Positions 34,358 to 45,904 of a stretch of DNA of 64,000 bases are shown in pieces. Source of the DNA: Thinopyrum elongatum (lineage: Eukaryota > Streptophyta > Magnoliopsida > Poales > Poaceae); contig CM022299.1 in NCBI GenBank assembly GCA_011799875.1, positions 212,108,070-212,172,069 of the forward strand, given 5' to 3'. The translations under genes were made by a program, and so were the position numbers. Each line of letters opens with the position of its first letter. Positions within the stretch are counted from its first letter, which is position 1. The notes below the pieces were generated by a model, which saw only the letters and a list, made by a program, of their open reading frames with translations, had not been told where the DNA came from and ran no database searches.

Positions 34358-34957
34358 ATGGAGGAGAAGGATCATCTGCCACTAGTCTTTATGTTTGGTG
34401 AAGTCGACTCCGAGCTGGAGGAGATAGAAAATAAGGAGGAATGGGGCCTCATGGACATGGCCCTAAACGAGCTGGCTGTGGCGGTTGCTGCCCCCGCGCC
34501 CGTCCCAGCTCCGATCCCCGCGCCCGTGCCAGCGACCATCCCTGTAGCATTGACGGGCTGGTCACCGAGCACTATCGCAGAGCTGGAAGCTGCGGGCATC
34601 AGCGAGGTCTCCGCGGACCCGCGCGAGCTCGTGTACATGCCAGCGCCAGCGCCCGTGCCCGTGCGCGCCCCTCCACCCACCACGGCGCAGGTCCCCATGC
34701 GTTTTCCTGCACCCGCCGCGCCCGTGCCCGTGCGCGCGCCTTCCTCAGTGGCATGGGACACCACCATCGACCGCTACCTCGCAGCGCCACCAGTTGTCGT
34801 CCTCCTGCACCCTGCCCATCGATCGCGCGACGACATGATGTCTGATTTCCAAGTGAAGAAAATTTTGTGCTGCCTTGAAGACTTCAACAATGGCGTCCCG
34901 GAGGACGACAACGACAACGCCGGCGTGGCACGCCGCCTCCGCCGACGCCGGAAATAG
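34358..34957 (+). CDS. Intact Pro/Ala-rich protein of unknown function (199 aa)
   Basis: The chosen ATG at 34358 sits in a strong plant context (GCCATGG). An in-frame ATG 105 bp upstream is less likely. The N-terminus is acidic (FGEVDSELEEIENKEEWGL). The centre is made of Ala-Pro-Val repeats (APAPVPAPIPAPVP, APVPVRAPPP). The C-terminal part has FQVKKILCCLEDFNNGVPED and ends in a basic tail (RRLRRRRK). There are no stop codons or shifts, two G-boxes lie upstream and AATAAA-like AT-rich sequence follows (about 34968-35000). No known domain. It lies inside the DNA-transposon-like region, so it may be a transposon accessory or captured gene rather than a host gene. Confidence 0.5.
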   Translation: MEEKDHLPLVFMFGEVDSELEEIENKEEWGLMDMALNELAVAVAAPAPVPAPIPAPVPATIPVALTGWSPSTIAELEAAGISEVSADPRELVYMPAPAPVPVRAPPPTTAQVPMRFPAPAAPVPVRAPSSVAWDTTIDRYLAAPPVVVLLHPAHRSRDDMMSDFQVKKILCCLEDFNNGVPEDDNDNAGVARRLRRRRK

Positions 34958-35109
34958 TTTTTTTGCGGTTTAATAATGTATCTCGATCATATGAATATAA
35001 ATTCGCAGTGTGACTGAATGAAAGATATGGTTTGAACGAACTTGCGTTTTTCTCTTTTAATGTACAGACTTATCAAACGATTTTGTTTTGAAAAAAATGT
35101 CAATGGTTT

Positions 35110-35419
35110 TTAAATATAAAACACTCATCGCAAACGTTTTAGTTAGAACACATGTATGCAAACCGACAGCTTCCCCAGGAAGCTAAGGGAAAATGTGCCG
35201 AGCAGGATTTGTGCAGCTCTTGATCGCAAACGTTTTAGATAGAACACCCATGTGCAAAGTGAGAGCTATGGTCTTCCCGCGTAGGTCAAGGGAAAATTCA
35301 CAGCGCAGGATTTGTGCATCTCTTCAACGCAAACAATTCAGATTGAATATGCTATGCAAAGCCAGACCTTGGCGCTAAGCAAAGAGAAAATGTGCCGAGC
35401 AGGATTTGTACATCCCTTC
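35110..35419 (+). repeat. Right subterminal repeats, ~100 bp unit (continue after 47914)
   Basis: CGCAAAC(G) followed by TTTTAG-T-AGAACAC recurs at about 35123, 35228 and 35330, and again at about 47918 once the inserted element is removed. Each unit also has TGTGCAAA and a GCAGGATTTGTRCATC segment. The core is inverted relative to 27830-28260. Confidence 0.6.
35415..35419. repeat. Target-site duplication CCTTC (left)
   Basis: Matches CCTTC at 47910-47914 on the other side of the 35420-47909 element. Confidence 0.88.
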
Positions 35420-36278
35420 TATCGGCGTTCTGGGAACTAGGGTACCCAGACTTGCCTGCCTGCGGCCCACGGCATGGCTCCATCAACGGCCTGGTACGGC
35501 CCATCTTCAGCATCGACCAAGCAAGACCCTCGCGAGGCGGACAACGCCAAGATCTCCAGGGGGAGCGGCCTCCCAAGGCAGGCTCCTGAGGAGCGAAGAT
35601 TTTTATGCAGGTGCTCACCTCATGAGCTTGGGGTGATGCAAGCCATGACGACCAAGGCCAGGCGGGCGCCAGCGGGCACAATACAGCAGGTTTCCTCTTT
35701 GGTGCTAAGGGGGCAAGCGCAGGCGCAGAGTCCCAAGGAATCAGCCAAAGGTTTCCATTACCGTGCTACAAGACCAGGACGGCAGAACGGAGGTCATCGC
35801 CGAGCCCACCACGGCGTCACGACCCGAAGCTTTGCAAGCGAAGACCACCTTTCGTCAGGATAAGATGTACTATTTGTCTCCCTTCAAACTTGGCCATTGT
35901 GGGATCCCTTCCCGCCTCTATTTTGGGGGAAGAGGACCAAGGCCACTATAAATCTAGGCTAGCCACCACCATAGAGGGGGATCGAGCCATCCGAACCCTC
36001 ACCATCTCACACCCACACAAGAACAGACCTCCTGAGGTAGTTCTTCCCCTGTACTAGTTCATCCTCAGCCCATCGCGAGGCTAATCCACCACAAAGCAGG
36101 AGTAGGGTATTACACTGCAAGGTGGCCCGAACCTGGGTAAACTGTCGTGCCCCCTTTCCTTCCAGTTCATCAAGCTAGGCCGTGAGGTCGACAGGTTGGC
36201 AGACTGGGGAGATCGAGTTCTTCGCACGCACCCCAGAGTTTGAATCTTTCTTGGGTTTGCGGAGCCCCGAATCCGACA
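35420..36278 (+). mobile_element. 5' LTR of the large family C element
   Basis: 859 bp starting TATCGGCGTTCTGGG (canonical TG changed to TA) and ending CCGAATCCGACA. TATA-like TATAAAT is at 35947-35953. Confidence 0.9.
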
Positions 36279-36298
36279 TTTGGCGTGCCAGGTAGGGG
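36279..36298 (+). other. Primer-binding region
   Basis: TTTGGCGTGCCAGGTAGG directly follows the LTR end, with one change from the GGCGCGCC form of its relatives. Confidence 0.7.
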
Positions 36299-36994
36299 TG
36301 CGTCGGAGCCGCCCTTCCGTCGGTCCATTCGCGACCGTTCCACCGCTCTCAAGGCTGACGCTCGTCGAGTTCGAGCTGAGCACCAGGCTGCCCTCGCCGC
36401 CCGCGTCGCCCAGACAGTGCCTGCAGGCGACGGCGCGCCCCGCCGTTCCCCATCACCTGCAGCAAACGCTGCCACCGGCCCCGTGGCCCACGAGCAGCAG
36501 GCTTCGTCGCTGCAGCCCTCCGTGTAGCATGACGGACGCACCGCCACTCCGTTGCTGACTCCGGCGGCTGCTTTGTCCTCCCATGCCGGTCGCGGGCCGG
36601 CGAACGCGCAGGCTGTGTTGCTCATGGCACGTGAGCTCCTGCGCTATCGCCTGACCGACGACCTCTACGAGGACAGGTTGGACCGCATCGCCGAGCTTGT
36701 CAGCGCCGCTGGAGAAACCCCTGCACCGTCTTGCTCGCTGCCTCCCCCGCCGCTTCTTGTGGGCGACGTGGCCCATGTTGAGCCTCCTCCACCTCCCATG
36801 CAAGATGCCGCCCTCGAGCCAAGGCGTGAGGCTCCTCTGCGCGACCCGCCGTGCAGGGCGCCGGCACGCGATGAAGAAAGCTGTCAAGTGGTGCAGCGGC
36901 CCCAAGGAGAGGCGCGCGTGCTCCCAGTGCCGCCGCGTCAAGATCGCGTGCTGCCCGAGGCGGCGATGCGCGAGCGCCAAGACTAGGCTCACCC

Positions 36995-39900
36995 TGGCTC
37001 AGAGAAGACCAGAACGCCCCGTATTCCAGCCCAGGAACAAGCCCTCTGGTATATGGCACTGTTGGCATAGAACAAATCAACTCTTTATTACAATGGATAT
37101 GGTTACAAAGGGTACATGGATTACATCGGCACGGCGGCACTACGCCTGCCCGGGGTAGCTCTATGCTAACAACGAAGTAACTCTCTCGGCAAATGAACAG
37201 CGATGGTGGTGATGGACTCCACTCCGCAGGGACTCTGGCTAGAACGCGTATCCTAGGTCGCAAACTCGGGATCCTCGACAAGCAAGCAATCATGGCATGA
37301 CCTGCAAACTGGCATGACACGCCAGGTGAGTACTTGGAATGTACTCGCAAGCTCACAACAAACATTAGCATTAAGGCAAGACAACATCATAGCAGAATAG
37401 ATGCAGCAAGGTAAAGCATATTAAGTAGTTTAATCCATACTCCGAATAATCTCAGGATCCAATCCGAACCTGTGCCAAGTCCAATCATGTGGTCATCCGA
37501 CCACTCATCCCGTTGCTGACATATCTTATACCTGATACCAACTGTATCACAAGTCCGGCAAACTTACTCTCTTTCGGGCTGTCTCACAACCCTCAGAATA
37601 CTCACGATCCATCGAGTACTTCCAATCATAAGATGAGTTCTTCCATCATTATCATCACTGCAATGGTTGACCACCTAGTGAGGTCTGGATGGACTGTCCA
37701 ATACTGTGGACACGGCTATTCGAATAGATTTTACACTCTGCAGAGGTTGCGCACTTTACCCACACCATGGAGCACCTGACCTCGTGATCCCATTCGGGTG
37801 GATCAGCGTTGCTCCAACGAAACCTGCCTGACCCGTGACTCTCCCATCGTATCACCGGCAGTCATCCTCCCCCGGAGTCCTGCCCTGGGTGGCCCCTGTG
37901 TCACCGTGTGACACCTGCCATCGTCGTGGCTAACAAACTGTCCCAAACGGGGACCTGGTACCATATAACTCAACTGGGCTCACAAGGTTATCGCCGCCTA
38001 CCAGGCCAGGGTAGCGCGCACGCATAGCCTTCCCTGTCGGGTGGTACCGGTGAAAGAGCATGTGATCAGACCAAGTCAAGGCCGTCCCATACCGGCAAAT
38101 GTGGCTGCACGGATAAGTCCGGACAGGTGACTCAAGGTCAACCATGAAATATCTAATCCCCGAATAATATTTCTGTCATGGTTGACACTCCGATAACCAG
38201 TATGCTTAAGCCACTGCTACTAATTCATCTCCACGAACTGCCAGATGAACTCCAAAATAATCATAGACAATGATCTCAACATCATAGTATCAACAAGTGG
38301 GTAAGCTACTAGTCACTAATAATCCGGTACTCAACATGGTAGTCACCTATCCCAAAATTAACTCCAACATTGCATAGTCCAATTCATTTCACAAATAACT
38401 CATTCTTGCTATTAAAGTAATTAGTTAAATTATGATATTGCAATGCAATGATGCAAATGAGAGTTGTGGCTTGCCTGGGGATGAAGAGACCATCGGGAAG
38501 AAGTGCGGAGAGTCAGCGGAAGTGATTGCCAGAAACAGTTCTCTCTCGGAGGGGCTGTTTACGACCAAGGGCAAAATGGTCATTTCCACTATGGGACCAC
38601 ATAGTGAAAATGATACCAACATGTCGGGCTCGACGAGGCGAAGAAGTAGGCTTTGGAATCACCTCGATCGGAGTCTTGGTTGAAGAGTTATAACCAGTTG
38701 AATATCAGGGACCAATCTGTAAAAAGAAACTCTACAAACAGGTCCTTGGCAGTTAAAAGAAGAAAGCGTATTTCTGAAAAATATGCTTCCCAGAAGAGAA
38801 AACGTATTTGGTCCTGAAAAGCACCAAAGTGCGCTTTCATCACATGAAAACGTATTTCTCCGAAGTACGTCTCCACTTAAAATCTGGCGGGCCCGGGGGT
38901 TGACTTCGCCGTGTCACTGCCGCGCGGGGCCCACGGGCAGGGGCTCGGGGTCATCTTCCCCGCGTCGTCTCCTACCTGGTCGAGGCAGGGGCCGGCCCCG
39001 ACAGCGACCGCCGGCGACACGGGCCACCTCTGGTGGCGCTCCGCCTACCAGGATGACCAGCGCGACGGGCCGCATCCATCCCCGTAGGTGGCGGGGCTCG
39101 GGAAGGACCGGAGTATGGGCGCCCCCGGCCATGGCGGACGGCGGCTCGGGTGCCGAAAGGCACGGCGGCTACCGGCCACCGAGGGACGAGGCGAGGGGTT
39201 GCGGAGGCTCACGGTGGAGAGGTCAAGGCGGTGGTGTGGTCAGGGGAAAGAGAGGGGGCTCGCACTAGACGAACTTAGCAGAGGAGGGGCAGCGGCCATG
39301 GCGGCATAGGGCGGCGAGGAGAGCTCCTGGAGCTCGTTGGAGTGGGTGGGGAGGGCTAGAGGAGCTTGGTGAGGCCACTGGTGAGCTCGGGAGGGACGGG
39401 GAATGGCTATATATAGCCGCGGCGAGGCAAGGCGATGAGGACGGCCGCCGTGGCGTTCCTATCATCGCACTGGAGCGTGGGGAGGATGTGGCTGGCGTTT
39501 TGCGGTGTCGAGGAGCTTCGCGGAGGAGCAAAGAGGGTTCAGGCGTAGTCGGGAAGGCTCGAGGGAGAGGAAAACGACGACGGTGTCACGTGCGCTCATG
39601 GGCAGAACAGCGACGGCGATCGCCGTGGTGTGAGGAGGAAGAAATTGGAGGGGGAGAGGCTTCCAGGAGATGAGCGACGATGAGGTGAAGCCCCTAGACA
39701 TGGCTAGGTGGGCGGGGAGAGAAGGAACACGACGAGGCCGAAGGGTTCCATCGCCAGAGCACGCTGGCTGGCATGCCAGCAGTGTGGTCACCGCGTGCAC
39801 TGGCGCACGCGGTGCACCCTGGCATGCCAAGTCATGTCCAGCACAAAATACGTCCAAGGAAGGGCCCCTCTGAGGTGATAGTTCATCAAAAGAGGCCAAG

Positions 39901-41090
39901 AGTGGATGTGAGGCTTCACTGCAAGTTTGTTGTAGCAAACTTGACCACCCCACTGTGATCCGTAGGAAGTTGATAAGAACAATATAAGATGTCTGGGAGG
40001 TTTAGGGTAGGAAGGACTACAGTCCTGTGAAATTTGGAAAGAAATGGACCAAGATTTAATAGGGTTGCTTTGCAACTGACCAATCTGGTCTAGAAACTAG
40101 ATCTTGATGTGCCACTCACATGGAGTAGCAACTTGAGCTGAAATTGGGCATAGGATGATGATTTGGTCATATGAGAGTGCCATAAAAATTTCATGCCATT
40201 TGGACAAGCCAAAATGGTACTTCCTTCACAGCTATCCTCTCTGACCAGAATCTTAGGAAAATTCTAGGGAATTATTGGGAAGATTAAATGAGCCCAAATT
40301 TTGTGGAGATTGGTTATATGGTAGAAGAATGCTTTGGTAAATTTTTAGCAATTATGGAGCAATATAAAATATAGTTGCTTCACAACGTGAAAATCTGACC
40401 AGAAACCAAGATTTGATGCTATGCTCACATAGATGATTAGATAAGGTTGAAACTTGGTGGAGAGTCATGATTTGAGCATATGAAGATGTTTGCAAAATTT
40501 CAACTCCTGTGGATACACCTAGCTGGCACTTGCTTCACAAAGATTCCAGTTGACCAGAAACTTTGGAAATTAGCCAAGAGAGATTTAATATCCAAATAAA
40601 GTTGAATTTTGGCATGTGGCAAAGATATGGATAGGAAATAGTGTACAAAAAGTTTGAGAGCAAGCAAGCAAATATAAATGGTACTTGCTTCTCAACTTGG
40701 CAGCTAGGGCAGAATCAGAAAAGGAATATTTGTCAAATATTTTTGAACATGACAAGGAAGGGTTTGACATATTTGTGGAATATCTTACCCAAACAATTTA
40801 TGAGAATTATTTGGGAATTTTGGGAATGATGGAAATATGGGTTGCTTCACAACCCAGAGCAAACAGGGTTATTCCTTTAATAGAAAAAGGAATATTCCCA
40901 CGAAAAAGAATATTGGGGGTTGGTCCAAGATGGAAATGACAAGGTCTTGGAATGGTTTTGAGGTTGGCAAGCCACTTGGGAAGAGGAATCAAGGGTGATC
41001 CCTCCAGGTTGCAAAACTACTAAGCTACAAAAAGCGAATCCGAACCAAAATCAAAAGAAAAAGAAAAAGGGCAAAATCCAGGGTGCTACA
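36995..41090 (-). mobile_element. Long LTR (family A), nested in gag
   Basis: About 4.1 kb, minus orientation: the right edge TGCTACA is the LTR start and the left edge is near TGGCTCAG at 36995 (give or take a few bases). Family traits are an AT-rich part with ~155 bp units (39917-41090), a GC-rich block (38880-39760) with TATATATA at 39408-39415, and a TTGCGAGTACATTCCAAGT-like segment near 37340 that is also in family B LTRs. The flanks are GCTCA (36987-36991) and GCTCC (41091-41095), an imperfect duplication. No element interior adjoins it, so it is probably a solo LTR. Confidence 0.8.
39408..39415 (-). promoter_or_regulatory. TATA box of nested family A LTR
   Basis: TATATATA inside a GC-rich block, equivalent in position to those at 4693, 60418 and 63350. 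Confidence 0.5.
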
Positions 41091-42944
41091 GCTCCCCCTC
41101 TGCGGCGGGCTCCCGTGAGCGCGGTAGGCTACCGTGCGTTCACCCCGGAGCTACGCCACGTCGTCTGGCCTGGGAAGTTCAAGCCAGACCTGCCTCCACG
41201 CTATGATCGCACCCCCGACCCTGCCGAGTTCCTCAAGCTCTACGAGCTGAGCATCGAGGCGGCCAACAGCGACAAGAAGGTCATGGCGAACTGGTTTCCC
41301 ATGGCCCTCAAGGATGGCGCGCGCTCATGGATCCTGAACCTCCCCGCGGGATCGATATCCTCATGTGATGAAATGCGAGAGCATTTCATCGCCAACTTCC
41401 AGGGCACTCGCGACCGCGCCCCGGCTACGGGTGACCTGCAGCGCATCAAGCAGCAGCCAGAGGAGACCTTGCACAAATACATCCAGCGCTTCACCAACGT
41501 TCGCCTCAAGATCCCGAAGGTGTCGGATAAGGCCATCATTTCGGCATTCACTGATGGCGTCCAGGATGTCAAGATGAAGGAGGAGCTCGCCATACACGAG
41601 GACCTGTGCTCGGCTCTGGAGATGTTCAACATGGCAACCAGATGCGCGAGGGCTGAGGAAGGTCGCCTCTCCCTCCTTGAGCTCCCAGGGGCTGACCCAG
41701 AGGACAAGAAGGCCAAGGGCAAGGACGTGAAGTGCAAAGGCCCGGCCGTGCTTGCGGCCGAGCCAGAGATGAAGCGCGGCTGCGACCACCCCGAGTGTTC
41801 TAAGGGCAGCCGCCCGTTCTGTGTCTTCCACAATGTGCATAGCCACAACACCAACGACTGCCAAGAGCTCAGGGCCATCCGGGACGAGTGCCTTGGTCGC
41901 CGCCATGAGCGCAACAACCGCGGCTACGGCCGTGGAGGAGGCCGAGGTGGGGGACGCTGGGACAACTGCGAACCCCGCCAAGACTGGCGCGACCAGCCTT
42001 GGGAGGATCGCTGGCAGGGCCAGCCTCGCGAGGGCCCCTGGAGGGATCAGCCTCGTGAGGACCATCCTCAGGGCAATGCAGGCCTTCCTCCGCTGCCACC
42101 ACCGCCAAGGAGGAACGACGACCACCACCAAGATGATGGGGCCGGGGGCTTCCAAGAGCCTCGTGCCATTGCTTGCATCCTGGGCGGTGCTCAGGCCCCC
42201 GCTTCCCATCGCATCTTCAAGCAGTTCGCTCGCGAGGTGAATGCGGCCCTCCCCAAGCTCGAGGGGTCACGTCCACTCAGGTGGTCCAAGTACGCTATCA
42301 CCTTCGACTCTACAGACCAACTCAAGTGCGCGGCCACTGTCGGCGCACTCCTGATGCTCTGCTCGCCCACCATCAGCAACGTCCTCGTCACCAAGACGCT
42401 CATCAATGGCAGCGCGGGGCTCAATGTCCTCTCTGCCGAGGCGTTCAACACACTCCAGGTGCCGTACGACCAGCTTCAGCCTACCAAGCCTTTCTCGGGG
42501 GTGACCGATGGCTCCACCATCCCCATCGGGCAGATCTGCCTCCCTGTCACCTTCGGCAAGCGGGACAACTACCACACTGAGCTCATCAACTTCGACGTCG
42601 CCCACATTCGCCTCCCGTACAACGCCATCCTCGGATATTCAGCCCTGACCAAGTTCATGGCCGCGACTCACCACAGCTACAATGTCCTCAAGATGCCAGG
42701 AAGCGGTGGCATCATCACGGTCACCTGCGACGAGAAGGATGTGGTGTGCTCCCTCAAGCGCGGCTACCAGGCTGCAGCGGTCGAGAACCTAGATGGCGAA
42801 GGCGCCGCCTACCCCCCTAAGGTCACCCCCAAGAAGAAGAAGCAGGTGCTCCGCCGAGGATCTCAGGAGTATGGGGCGTCCGACGATCGCGCCTCAGGCC
42901 TCACGCCCATAGATGGGGTGCCTTCGCTTCTCGCATAGGAAGGC

Positions 42945-43490
42945 GTGCCCGGCGCCCCTCTCAGGTTGGGCTCGGGGGCTCTCCTCTGGAAGGCCTCAGA
43001 CCTGGCTAGCGTCACGAGGAAGGCGTTCAGGCACCATCTGGAGGCGTGCTTCAATGCGCGCCTCCGCGAGAAGAGCGCAGGGCGCGAGGCGCCAGGCGCT
43101 CAGGAGTTCATCACCAAGGCGATCGAGGAGCTTCAGGAGGTGAGGACCATGCGAGGCGAGCGTCGCCCCGCTCCACCCGGCGCAGCTCTCTCCCCTGACG
43201 AGGGCAGCGAGCTACACATCTGCGTCAACGTCCCAGGGCTCAATAGAGCCGCGTCTCAAGAGCTCTTCTGGCCGTCCCGCGTCGGCCGGTGTGAGGGCCC
43301 TCCTCACAGCTACGTTCGCATGCCTTTCGGCTTGCCGAACGCGGCGGCGGCGCACCAGCGCCACATGCGGGTCGTCCTGGAGGCTCACAAGGTCAGGCGC
43401 AAGGCGGTCCAAATGGAGGAGGTGACGGACCCTCGCGAGCCCCCCGGGCCTCCGGAGCCTCATGAGGTTCAGGAGTCGGACGCCTCGTGA
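42945..43490 (+). pseudogene. Shrunken reverse-transcriptase remnant
   Basis: A 181-codon frame follows the protease. It keeps ICVNVPGLNRAASQELFWPS, a form of the RT DYRxLNKA...FPLP segment, and then HSYVRMPFGLPNAAAAHQRH, a form of the YxxMPFGLxNAxATFQR motif. The two lie about 15 residues apart. In intact gypsy RT the intervening segment carries the first catalytic Asp and is roughly twice as long or more, and the YxDD motif downstream is missing. It is an internally deleted pol relic fused to foreign, Glu-rich sequence. Confidence 0.6.
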
Positions 43491-45860
43491 GGAACGACTT
43501 CTGTGGCTCGCGTCTTCAGCTACTCTAACACTTGTTCAGCGACGGTGCCAGGTGACCTTTTTTGGTTTGTTCGGTTGGGGGCGCCCCTCGGGCTGCATTA
43601 TCCCCAAGCTGTATGGGTTCGTCCCTGTGGCGTGTATCGTTTTGTGCATACTTCAGAACTGGCCTTACCTTCTCCTGAGTTGCTTTATGTTTATCATTTG
43701 CCCGCCCGGTGCTTCGCCGCCATGAATGTCATACACCCTCACAAACCCGCTCGCGACTGCCTCATGATTAAGGACTGGCACGGCGTCTGTGCTCGGGTCC
43801 GTCCCTGCAGCGTCACTAAATCCAAGTGGCTGAGCTCTGTCTCGTGGGCCAGCCCCCGTGCACGACACCTCCCATGGTCCTTGGTGCCTTGTTCTCGCAT
43901 GAGCTAATCAAGAGCGGATGAGTTAGGGCGCACGACCCGGTGCCTCGCCGCCGCGGGAGCCGCGCGCCGGTTGTCTTTCTTTAGGATTTTTGCATGAGAA
44001 GACTAGGCACAGCATCTGTGCTCGGGTCCGTCCCTGCAGCGTCGACAAACCCAACAGCTGAGCTCTGTCTGGTGGGCCGGCCCCGTTCACGTCACCTCCT
44101 GGGGTCATTGGTGTTTGGCCTTCTCATGCGATATCCTCCGGAGATTCACTCGGCGCAGGCTACCTGACCATCTCGCAGGACCCTCGCAAACATCCCGAAC
44201 CAAAATTCAAGCGCAACCCGCCTTGAGGTAGGGCCTCGTGAGTCCTGCGCTTGCTCACGAGTGCCCATACACACCTCCTCTAGTCCTGCCATGCAAGCCA
44301 CGTGTTAGGACGGGGTTGTACACGCCCCGGAGTCTCCCCTCAGAGGGAGCTCCCACCCACGCACCAGTAGAAGCCCCATGCTCCGCACTGGCGGATGACA
44401 CGGTCGAGGAGCGGCTATGCCCGTGCAAGAGCGGAAGCACCATGCTCCACGCTGGTGAATAAACAACTGAGGGTACCCCAGCGGTCGCAGTAACCTCAGG
44501 AGAGCTACCAGGCTCAGTGCTCGGCCTCACCGCACCGTATTCCCCTCGGAAGGGTCGCGCGAGGGGGCTGGGCAAGGGGGCTACGCTCAGGTCACTCCTG
44601 GCGTATGCCACCTCACCAGGTCCCTCGGACCTGGTCTTCTCGCGTCCCTTCCGAGCGAAAGCCCGAAGAGGAAAGGTATGGAGAGCTGTGCGTACGTCAA
44701 GGGGGACCCCTAAGCATCGCAACTCAGGGGCCTCACTGGTCACGTAGCCCCTCACCCCTTGGTCTTGTCCTGGTGGTCCGGATGCCCCAACGACGGCTTA
44801 GTTATGCGTGGGGCCGGGCCCGGCCGACGCAGAACGCTAAAAATGACACTCGCGTCTCACTCCTGAGGGTTGTTCGTACGTCAAGGGGGACCCCTGAGCA
44901 TCGCGACTCAGGGGCCTCACTGGCCACGTAGCCCCTCACCCCTTGGTCTCGTCCTGGTGATCCGGACGCCCCAACGGCGGCTGAGGTATGCACGGGGCCA
45001 GGCCCTGCCGATGCAGAACACTAAAGCAAACGGGAAGGAAATCGCGAAATTCCAGCAAATTATTACAAAACATATTGTCTCTTAAACTCACAGGACAGCA
45101 AGCGCAGCTATGTGCTATGTTCTCTTTCTCCGACTAACTCACAGGGACCTCCGGAGTCGGGACTACGAGCGGCCCCACTAGCCACTCCCTTTCCACGCAA
45201 TTCGCTTGCACGTTAAAGGGGGGGGCCCTAAGCATCGCGCCTCAGGGACCCCTACTGGCTCTCGAGCCCTCGCCCCCTGGCCTTGACCACGGCACCGCGA
45301 CCTGGCATACCAGCGGTGGCTGAGCCTCGCTCGAGGGCCGGGACCCGAGGACGTAGAGCATCCAGATGAGCGAGGGAGAGGGGATCAGCGTGAGCCCTGC
45401 TGCGCGCGCCGCCACCCCCAGGACACAGTCAGGCGTCGCACAAAGGAATCACCGCAGGCTGCCCAGATAAGTCACCATGTGCACGCCGGTGTAAGCCTCA
45501 CGATTCAGTATTTTGACTCTCACGATCTCGCTCGGCCAAGGACGTTTCCCTTTTGGCCTTCAGGGAGCCGCTTGCGCGCTAAAGGGGACCCCCTGAGCAT
45601 CGTGCCTCAGGGGCTCTTACCGGACCTCGGGCCGCTCACCTCCTAGCCTTGACTACGGCATCGCGACCTGGCATACCAGCAACGGTTGAAGCCTGCCTGG
45701 GGACTGGGACCTGTCAGCGTAGAGCACTAAGCTACCGCGAGAATGAAAAGGAGCACTGTGCCGAGGCGAGATACGTGATCACAACACCAAGCCAGGAATA
45801 ATAGCATTAAGGCAAAAGCATTACAGCTCTTACATACCCCCGCGGGGCTCGTCACGGCTT
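43491..45860. repeat. Non-coding repeat region between pol relic and antisense gene
   Basis: Two diverged copies of ~110 bp begin at about 43790 and 44020 (shared GTGCTCGGGTCCGTCCCTGC). From 44690 to 45740 four further units carry AAGGGGGACCCCTGAGCATCG-like sequence, each with a short hairpin. No protein-coding frame is convincing. Confidence 0.65.
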
Positions 45861-45904
45861 TGTGCAGGAAAAGCAAAAGAAAGGGACCTTGAAGAACCCC
45901 GGCC

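Larger units (their letters stand above)
36349..42938 (+). pseudogene. gag: gag-protease of the large family C element, split by an LTR
   Basis: Left part 36349-36994, right part 41091-42938; the LTR between them is an insertion. The start matches the 20546 gene, but the ATG is AAG here (LKADARRVRAEHQAAL). The gag domain is at about 41277-41665 (WFPMALKDGARSWILNLPAG, FIANFQGTRDR, YIQRFTNVRLKIP). A Cys/His knuckle is at about 41775-41870 (CDHPECSKGSRPFCVFHNVH, HNTNDCQEL), then an RGGGRGGGRW and DQPRED-rich linker. The retropepsin motif reads LINGSAGLNVL: the catalytic Asp codon is Asn (AAT, 42405-42407), so protease should be dead. The right part is otherwise open for over 1.8 kb. Confidence 0.88.

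Noticed and set aside
36552..37371. Minus-strand frames across gag and LTR start
   Set aside because: They cross an insertion junction (about 36995) and are shadows of gag.
38783..39268. 161-residue Arg/Gly-rich frame
   Set aside because: It is inside the GC-rich block of the nested LTR, antisense to its TATA box, of low complexity and not conserved in related LTRs.
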